A stretch of DNA of 10,053 nt from Candidatus Dormiibacterota bacterium (GTDB taxonomy: Bacteria > Chloroflexota > Dormibacteria > Dormibacterales > Dormibacteraceae). A program made the position numbers and the translations under genes. The notes below the pieces were generated by a model. It worked only from the letters and a program-made list of their open reading frames with translations. It did not search any database and was not told the DNA's origin. This document shows positions 6,551 to 10,053 of this stretch, one piece after another (the stretch's first letter is position 1; every line of letters starts with the position of its first letter). The stretch lies in NCBI GenBank assembly GCA_003151665.1, contig PLYD01000104.1, positions 1-10,053 of the forward strand, in the 5' to 3' direction.

Positions 6551-7078
6551 ATGTCCGATTTGCCGCCGCCACCGCCTCCGGGTGGAGGGTTTACGCCACC
6601 GCCTCCGGGTGGGGGGTTTACGCCACCGCCTCCGGGTGGGGGGTTCACGCCACCGCCGCCGCCGCCGCTGCCGCCGGGTGGAGGCTTCACACCGCCGCCG
6701 CCCCCTCCGGGCGGAGGCTTCACGCCGTCGCCGCCGCCCCCTGGAGGCTACGTGCCGCCGGCGCCGGTTGGCTACACGGGAGCCGCTGTCGCGGGCCCTC
6801 GGACCGACGGTCTCGCGATCGGCGCCCTCATCGCCGGCATCCTGTCATTGGTCTGTTTCTGGCCGCTGTGCCTTGGCATCATCCTTGGTCCTGCCGCCGC
6901 GATCATGGGATTCATATCCCGCCAGCGGATCGCCGCGAGCGGCGGCACCGTCACTGGGGGCGGTCTGGCCCTCGGCGGCTTGATCGTCGGGATCATTGGC
7001 TTCATCGCCAGCGCAGCGTGGGCGATTTTCTCGATCTTCCTTGCCTCGCACTCCGGCGGCAATACGATCACTCCTTGA
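6551..7078 (+). CDS. Pro/Gly-rich DUF4190 domain membrane protein
   Basis: The 175-aa product has two parts. Residues 1-75 are low complexity: runs of four to seven prolines separated by GGGFT at 11, 20, 29, 43 and 54 and a degenerate GGYVP at 66. Residues 85-165 match DUF4190: DGLAIGALIAGILSL, a first membrane segment to about 120, an FISRQRIAASGG loop, then GGGLALGGLIVGIIGFIASAAWAIFSIF as the second segment. The Pro-rich part would be a flexible cytoplasmic tail or protein-binding arm, and the poly-proline stretches probably need EF-P to translate. The start is secure: AAGGAGG at 6538-6544 lies 6 nt before ATG 6551, the best ribosome site in the window. Transcription probably ends at the hairpins just downstream. 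The molecular function of the family is unknown. Confidence 0.82.
   Translation: MSDLPPPPPPGGGFTPPPPGGGFTPPPPGGGFTPPPPPPLPPGGGFTPPPPPPGGGFTPSPPPPGGYVPPAPVGYTGAAVAGPRTDGLAIGALIAGILSLVCFWPLCLGIILGPAAAIMGFISRQRIAASGGTVTGGGLALGGLIVGIIGFIASAAWAIFSIFLASHSGGNTITP
6569..6649 (+). repeat. Three 27-bp in-frame tandem repeats
   Basis: The unit, encoding PPPPGGGFT, occurs at 6569-6595, 6596-6622 and 6623-6649. The second differs from the first at one base (A to G) and the third differs from the second at one base (T to C). Degenerate units continue to about 6750. Near-identity at synonymous positions implies recent duplication or gene conversion and probable copy-number variation between strains. Confidence 0.9.
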
Positions 7079-7084
7079 TGCGGC

Positions 7085-7108
7085 GCCGGTTTTGACCGGC
7101 TTCTTTTT
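7085..7108 (+). terminator. Intrinsic terminator after the DUF4190 gene
   Basis: A 6-bp stem GCCGGT/ACCGGC with loop TTTG is followed directly by TTCTTTTT (7101-7108), 6 nt after the DUF4190 stop. This is the only canonical hairpin plus T-tract in the window and should end the rightward transcript. Confidence 0.85.
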
Positions 7109-7110
7109 GT

Positions 7111-7142
7111 GAGGCCCGGGGTTTCGTAACCCCCCGGGCCTC
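7111..7142. other. Second, long GC hairpin between DUF4190 and LCP genes
   Basis: The arms GAGGCCCGGGG and CCCCGGGCCTC pair over 11 bp. They extend inward by GTT/AAC pairing around a short bulge, with a loop near TCGT. The hairpin begins 2 nt after the T-tract of the terminator. A weak TCGTTT follows, so it may be a back-up terminator, or an operator or attenuator ahead of the LCP gene. Its near-perfect symmetry means it would also fold in antisense transcripts. Confidence 0.65.
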
Positions 7143-7168
7143 ATCCTCGTTTCATAGGGCCTGGACGC

Positions 7169-7174
7169 TAAAAT
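7169..7174 (+). promoter_or_regulatory. -10 element of the LCP gene (leaderless-type)
   Basis: TAAAAT matches five of six -10 consensus bases and lies 5 nt before GTG 7180 (11 nt before ATG 7186). A transcript would start at or within a few bases of the start codon. No clear -35 is seen. Confidence 0.5.
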
Positions 7175-7179
7175 CCCCG

Positions 7180-8634
7180 GTGCGCATGCTTAGGGCCAGG
7201 CCAAGGGCCAGGCGATCCCGCTACAACGTCACCTACCGCCTGACTCGGTCGGTCCCGGCGATGATCGTTGCTGCCCTGCTGATTGTCGTGCTCGTGGGGG
7301 CGACCCTCGTCTATAAGCGGCTTGACGATTTCATCACCGCCACCACTGGTTACCACCTCAATCCAATCGGTGAAGTTGTACAGGCGCTCGAACCGGCGCC
7401 GGGCACGATTGCCTACAAGCTCAAGCATGGGCAGCGCGTCAACATCCTTCTGCTGGGCAGGGGTGGCTATGAGAACGACGCCCCGTTCCTCACCGACTCG
7501 ATCATGGCGGTGACGATCGATCCAAACAGCGACCGCGTGGTGCTCGCATCGATCCCGCGAGACCTGGTGGTGCACATGAACCTTCAAAATCCGCCGACCC
7601 GGACCTGGACCAACAAGATCAATGCGGCCTACGAGGTCCCATACACGAACGTCGTCTGCTGTGTCGCCAAGCCGTACACCGGCCACGATGGCGGCGGTCA
7701 CGCCGCCGAACACGAGGTCAGCACGGTCACCGGCCTTACCTTCGACCGGTACATCGCAGTCGACTTCATCGCATTTCGCGACATGGTGAATGCGCTCGGT
7801 GGAGTGGACGTCTGCCTCACGACCAATCTCGACGACACCTCATACCCGAACTACTCCGGCGGATACCACCCGATTCACTTCAAGGCCGGCTGCCAACACC
7901 TCAACGGGGAGCAGGCGCTCGAGATCGCGAGGTCCCGGCATGCGATCCAGGCTTCGCAGTCATCCGACTTTGGCCGTGCGCGCCGCCAGCAGGACATCAT
8001 GGAAGCGATCAAGCAGAAGACGACCTCGGTCAACGGTTTCTCCAAAGCGCCCCAGCTTTTGAACGCGCTTCAAAAGAGCATCACGACCGACATGACGCTG
8101 TCTGACATGAAGGCCATCTATGACTGGGGAAAGAACCTACCGAACAGCTCGATCATCAGGGTGGCGCTGACGGCGCCTCAGCCGGGCACTGCGGGCAACC
8201 TCCTGGACTTCGCGGACTGTGGCATGGGCCCGTACGTTTCGCAGCTTTGTCCGCTGGACCAGAGCTACTCGATGATCCGCCGCTACATCAAGTACCTGTT
8301 GATCGATCCAACGGTGCTGGCGGAGAAGGCCCCGATCCAGTTCGCGAACGGGTCTAACAATTTCGTGGACCTGGCGAGCCGCGTGACAGGGATGTTCGAT
8401 CCGACCGGCCTCATGCTCACGGATCCGATTCCTCACGCGCCGTCGTCAAAGACGATCATCCTGGACTACTCGGGCGGGCAGTTTCCGCTGACCGCGAAGT
8501 GGTTGGCGACCTACTTCGGTGCCAACATCGTTGAGGCCACACCCACCAAACCTGCGCCGGCCCCCCACCAGCAAACCTTTGGTCTGGTGGTCATCCTGGG
8601 CCACGACTTCGCCGCCCGCTTCTTAGGGCAGTGA
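7180..8634 (+). CDS. LytR-CpsA-Psr (LCP) family cell-wall glycopolymer ligase
   Basis: This 484-aa protein has a basic cytoplasmic N-terminus, one membrane anchor (about residues 27-45), an extracytoplasmic LCP domain and a C-terminal LytR_C-like tail. LCP landmarks are LTDSIMAVTID (104-114), SIPRDL (124-129), NKINAAY (145-151), GVDV (208-211), LNGEQALEIARSRHA (241-255) and DFGRARRQQ (263-271). The Arg and Asp residues in these motifs are those the family uses to bind the polyprenyl-pyrophosphate donor. LCP enzymes transfer glycopolymers from the lipid carrier to peptidoglycan or other acceptors. The tail, about 445-484, ends in VVILGHDF, as in LytR_C domains. Several extracytoplasmic cysteines (160, 161, 212, 238 and others) could form disulfides. 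GTG 7180 is the listed start; ATG 7186 is an alternative. It appears monocistronic, behind its own -10 and after the terminator. Confidence 0.92.
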   Translation: MRMLRARPRARRSRYNVTYRLTRSVPAMIVAALLIVVLVGATLVYKRLDDFITATTGYHLNPIGEVVQALEPAPGTIAYKLKHGQRVNILLLGRGGYENDAPFLTDSIMAVTIDPNSDRVVLASIPRDLVVHMNLQNPPTRTWTNKINAAYEVPYTNVVCCVAKPYTGHDGGGHAAEHEVSTVTGLTFDRYIAVDFIAFRDMVNALGGVDVCLTTNLDDTSYPNYSGGYHPIHFKAGCQHLNGEQALEIARSRHAIQASQSSDFGRARRQQDIMEAIKQKTTSVNGFSKAPQLLNALQKSITTDMTLSDMKAIYDWGKNLPNSSIIRVALTAPQPGTAGNLLDFADCGMGPYVSQLCPLDQSYSMIRRYIKYLLIDPTVLAEKAPIQFANGSNNFVDLASRVTGMFDPTGLMLTDPIPHAPSSKTIILDYSGGQFPLTAKWLATYFGANIVEATPTKPAPAPHQQTFGLVVILGHDFAARFLGQ

Positions 8635-8641
8635 CGACGGC

Positions 8642-8769
8642 CGGCCTTCGGCCCAGGCTCTGCTCTCCTTCCCGCGATTAATTACGAATTAGTTTCTCCT
8701 TGCCAGGCAGGGAGGAAGTAAAGACAAAATCATGGCCAGGGGGACCCGGGCCAACCCTGCCGCGCTGGC
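8642..8769 (+). repeat. Intergenic structured element, right copy (points into meaB)
   Basis: This is the inverted partner of 1706-1837. In order it has: a GGCC-ttc-GGCC hairpin (8643-8653); a 20-base block identical to the left copy (8655-8674); the palindromic core AATTACGAATTAGT (8680-8693), again identical; a spacer with GGGAGGAAG; GACAAA-A-TCATGGCC (8723-8737); and a hairpin GGCCAGGG-GGA-CCCGGGCC (8734-8752) with one A.G mismatch. It ends near GGC at 8769. The 5' stem differs from the left copy by two compensatory pair exchanges. It starts 7 nt after the LCP stop and ends about 50 nt before the preferred meaB start, so it would form the 5' leader if meaB is transcribed from within or upstream of it. 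Confidence 0.8.
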
Positions 8770-8785
8770 GCTAACGCACTGTTAA
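8732..8785 (+). CDS. Possible 18-codon leader peptide ahead of meaB
   Basis: An ATG inside the repeated element opens MARGTRANPAALALTHC and stops at TAA 8783-8785. In the left copy the matching ATG opens the arsB-like gene with MAGGTPANPATPAG, so nine of the first ten or so positions align apart from two changes. A GGAGG at 8711-8715 is 16 nt away, too far for a standard ribosome site; TAAAGA at 8719-8724 lies 7 nt upstream and could act as a -10 for leaderless expression. The frame is not that of meaB. Translation is plausible, not shown; the similarity may reflect RNA structure instead. Confidence 0.25.
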   Translation: MARGTRANPAALALTHC

Positions 8786-8806
8786 GTTGTGCCAAGTGGC
8801 GAACCT

Positions 8807-8814
8807 GGAAGGAG
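8807..8814 (+). promoter_or_regulatory. Ribosome binding site that fixes the meaB start
   Basis: GGAAGGAG lies 8 nt before TTG 8823. The earlier in-frame starts TTG 8787 and GTG 8796 would place this site inside the coding region and have no ribosome site of their own. The ATG at 8818 is in a different frame. Confidence 0.7.
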
Positions 8815-8822
8815 ACGATGGG

Positions 8823-9788
8823 TTGGCGGCGCGTTTTCGCGCCGGCGACATCCGCGCCCTGGCTCGTGCGATCAGCCTCGTCGAACGTCGCGACCCGTCG
8901 GTCCGCGCTCTGGAGACGCCGCCCAAGGGTCGGGAGGGCTCGGCTGCCGTCGTCGGGTTCACCGGCGCGCCCGGGACGGGGAAATCGACGCTTGTCGACG
9001 CGCTCGTGACCCTGTTGCGGAAACAGGGCAAGTCAGTTTCCGTGATCGCCACCGACCCCAACTCCCCCTTCACCGGCGGAGCGATCCTTGGCGACAGGAT
9101 CAGGATGCAGCGCCACGCGCTTGACCCGAAGGTCTTCATCCGCAGCATGGGCGCCCGAGGTCATCTTGGTGGGCTCTCGCTGGCTGCGCGCGAGGCGATC
9201 AGGTTGCTCGGCGCCTTCGGCTTCGACCAGGTGATCCTGGAGACGGTCGGTGTCGGCCAATCCGAGCTTGAGGTGGCGGCCGTCGCGGATACCACAGTCG
9301 TGGTCATGACCCCAAACCTCGGAGACGGCGTGCAGATGATCAAGGCCGGCATCCTGGAGATCGCCGACATCTTCGTTGTCAATAAGGCTGACCTCGACGG
9401 CTACCAGCGGGTCGCTATGGAGCTCCGCGCCATGCTCAGCCTCAATGCGCCTGGCGCCACTGGCGCCGCCACCTCGAGGCCCTGGAAGCCGCCGATCATC
9501 ACCACCGTGGCCGCTCGTCAGGAGGGGATCGACGAGCTCTGGGCGGCCATCGAATCCCATCGGCGTTATCTCGAAGCGAGCGGTCGCGCACAGGAGCTGG
9601 CCGCGAAAAGGCTCAAGGACGAGACGGCGGAGGTCGTGGCGGACCTGGCTCGGCAGCAGGCCAGGCTGGCGCTCGGCGAGGATGGCGCGCTGACCGAGCA
9701 GCTCCTGAAAGACGGCTCCCCGTACCGAGCTGCCGAGGAGATCCTGAACCGCATCGGCAGCGACGGCCGGAAGCGGGGGCGAGGCTGA
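8823..9788 (+). CDS. meaB: MeaB/ArgK-type GTPase, methylmalonyl-CoA mutase chaperone
   Basis: The 322-aa product, counted from TTG 8823, is a G3E-family P-loop GTPase of MeaB length. It shows an N-terminal helix (RAGDIRALARAISLVE), the Walker A/G1 GAPGTGKST (48-56), the ATDPNSPFTGGAILGDRIRM switch-like block (77-96), ETVGVGQSE (140-148, the base following the G3 region), and G4 NKAD (187-190). A C-terminal helical extension provides dimer contacts in known homologues. MeaB loads and protects adenosylcobalamin in methylmalonyl-CoA mutase, using GTP hydrolysis to gate cofactor transfer. The mutase gene follows 29 nt later, which makes this role firm. TTG 8823 is chosen for its strong Shine-Dalgarno sequence; a longer 333-aa form from TTG 8787 is possible. 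The gene lies behind the repeated structured element, so any regulation by it would reach the mutase operon. Confidence 0.93.
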   Translation: MAARFRAGDIRALARAISLVERRDPSVRALETPPKGREGSAAVVGFTGAPGTGKSTLVDALVTLLRKQGKSVSVIATDPNSPFTGGAILGDRIRMQRHALDPKVFIRSMGARGHLGGLSLAAREAIRLLGAFGFDQVILETVGVGQSELEVAAVADTTVVVMTPNLGDGVQMIKAGILEIADIFVVNKADLDGYQRVAMELRAMLSLNAPGATGAATSRPWKPPIITTVAARQEGIDELWAAIESHRRYLEASGRAQELAAKRLKDETAEVVADLARQQARLALGEDGALTEQLLKDGSPYRAAEEILNRIGSDGRKRGRG

Positions 9789-9804
9789 CTTCAGACCCGC
9801 CGCA

Positions 9805-9810
9805 CATAAT
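9805..9810 (+). promoter_or_regulatory. -10-like element before the mutase gene
   Basis: CATAAT (five of six consensus bases) lies 7 nt before ATG 9818, where no Shine-Dalgarno sequence exists. It could give a leaderless mutase mRNA in addition to read-through from meaB. No matching -35 was seen at normal spacing. Confidence 0.4.
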
Positions 9811-9817
9811 GGATTAA

Positions 9818-10053
9818 ATGAAAGTCCGCGCCCGCGACGCCAAAGAGGCTTGGAAGGAGGAGTTCGAGTCCAGCCCGACGCGTGACGACGGTATCGAGAC
9901 CTCGACGATCTCCGGGATCCCGCTCAAGCCTCTCTACACCGCCGACGACCTGCCCAAGCGTGACGAGGAGATGCCGGGAGTCTTCCCTTACACACGCGGC
10001 ATCCACCCTGGCGGCTACCGCGGCCGGCTGTGGACGATGCGCCAGTTCTCGGG
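9818..10053 (+). CDS. Methylmalonyl-CoA mutase large subunit, N-terminal part (cut by window edge)
   Basis: Seventy-eight codons are visible. After a charged opening ([19 protein letters not shown]) come the family segments [14 protein letters not shown] (32-45), [18 protein letters not shown] (53-70) and LWTMRQFSG (71-79, last codon incomplete), the well-conserved substrate-channel entry of the alpha/catalytic chain. The enzyme interconverts (R)-methylmalonyl-CoA and succinyl-CoA using adenosylcobalamin, linking propionyl-CoA, odd-chain and branched-chain breakdown to the TCA cycle. The B12-binding domain would lie outside the window, so whether this is a single long chain or a split large subunit cannot be told. 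An isobutyryl- or ethylmalonyl-CoA mutase is less likely but not excluded. ATG 9818 follows the meaB stop by 29 nt; the ATG at 9809 is closed by a stop after one codon. Confidence 0.92.
   Translation, partial: MKVRARDAKEAWKEEFESSPTRDDGIETSTISGIPLKPLYTADDLPKRDEEMPGVFPYTRGIHPGGYRGRLWTMRQFS

Noticed and set aside
5769..6572. Leftward open frame (267 codons) opposite the DUF4013 gene
   Set aside because: It is a charged shadow product with no hydrophobic core; the plus strand has the conserved N-terminus and membrane helices.
6569..6649. CRISPR array
   Set aside because: The 27-bp units are directly adjacent without spacers and in frame inside a coding region.
1706..8769. Composite transposon or genomic island bounded by the inverted repeats
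   Set aside because: No transposase, integrase or target-site duplication is visible, and the enclosed genes look like ordinary housekeeping and envelope genes with the same composition as their surroundings.
8635..8822. Cobalamin riboswitch ahead of meaB and mutase
   Set aside because: Expected because of the B12-dependent pathway, but no B12-box-like GCCACTG sequence is present, and the same element precedes arsB, which has no B12 link.

Overview
This window is high-GC, densely coded bacterial chromosome. The gene content suggests a soil-type, high-GC lineage of the Terrabacteria kind (Actinomycetota, Chloroflexota or Ca. Dormibacterota-like): a LytR-CpsA-Psr wall ligase with a LytR_C tail, a Pro-rich DUF4190 protein, a DUF4013 membrane protein, twin acyl-CoA dehydrogenases and a meaB-mutase pair. 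Many genes also use GTG/TTG starts and look leaderless. The lineage is inferred from gene style only; no rRNA or tRNA is present to settle it.

Layout. The left third is read leftwards from a compact divergent promoter near 3523-3529: an unknown 140-aa protein, a secreted or anchored seven-bladed YVTN-type beta-propeller, an ArsB/NhaD-type ion permease, and a universal-stress-like protein cut by the left edge (its open frame leaves the window). The rest is read rightwards: two tandem acyl-CoA dehydrogenases (the first lacks the usual RxQFGxP motif), a DUF4013 membrane protein, a Pro/Gly-rich DUF4190 membrane protein, two strong hairpins (one an intrinsic terminator), a LytR-CpsA-Psr protein, the MeaB/ArgK GTPase, and the first 78 codons of the methylmalonyl-CoA mutase large subunit, cut by the right edge.

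Functionally, the dehydrogenases and MeaB-mutase fit fatty-acid, branched-chain amino-acid and propionyl-CoA oxidation. The LCP, DUF4013 and DUF4190 proteins belong to the cell envelope. ArsB and the Usp-like protein look like a stress/efflux pair.

The most unusual feature is non-coding. A roughly 130-bp element occurs twice in inverted orientation, at 1706-1837 and 8642-8769. Each copy starts just after one gene's stop and points into the next gene (arsB and meaB). The copies share long identical blocks, a 5' hairpin with two compensatory base-pair exchanges, an AT-rich AATT-ACG-AATT palindrome, and a 3' GC hairpin that begins on an ATG. In the left copy that ATG opens arsB; in the right copy it opens an 18-codon reading frame ahead of meaB. 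This could be a cis-acting RNA leader or a non-autonomous intergenic repeat; the sequence alone does not decide.
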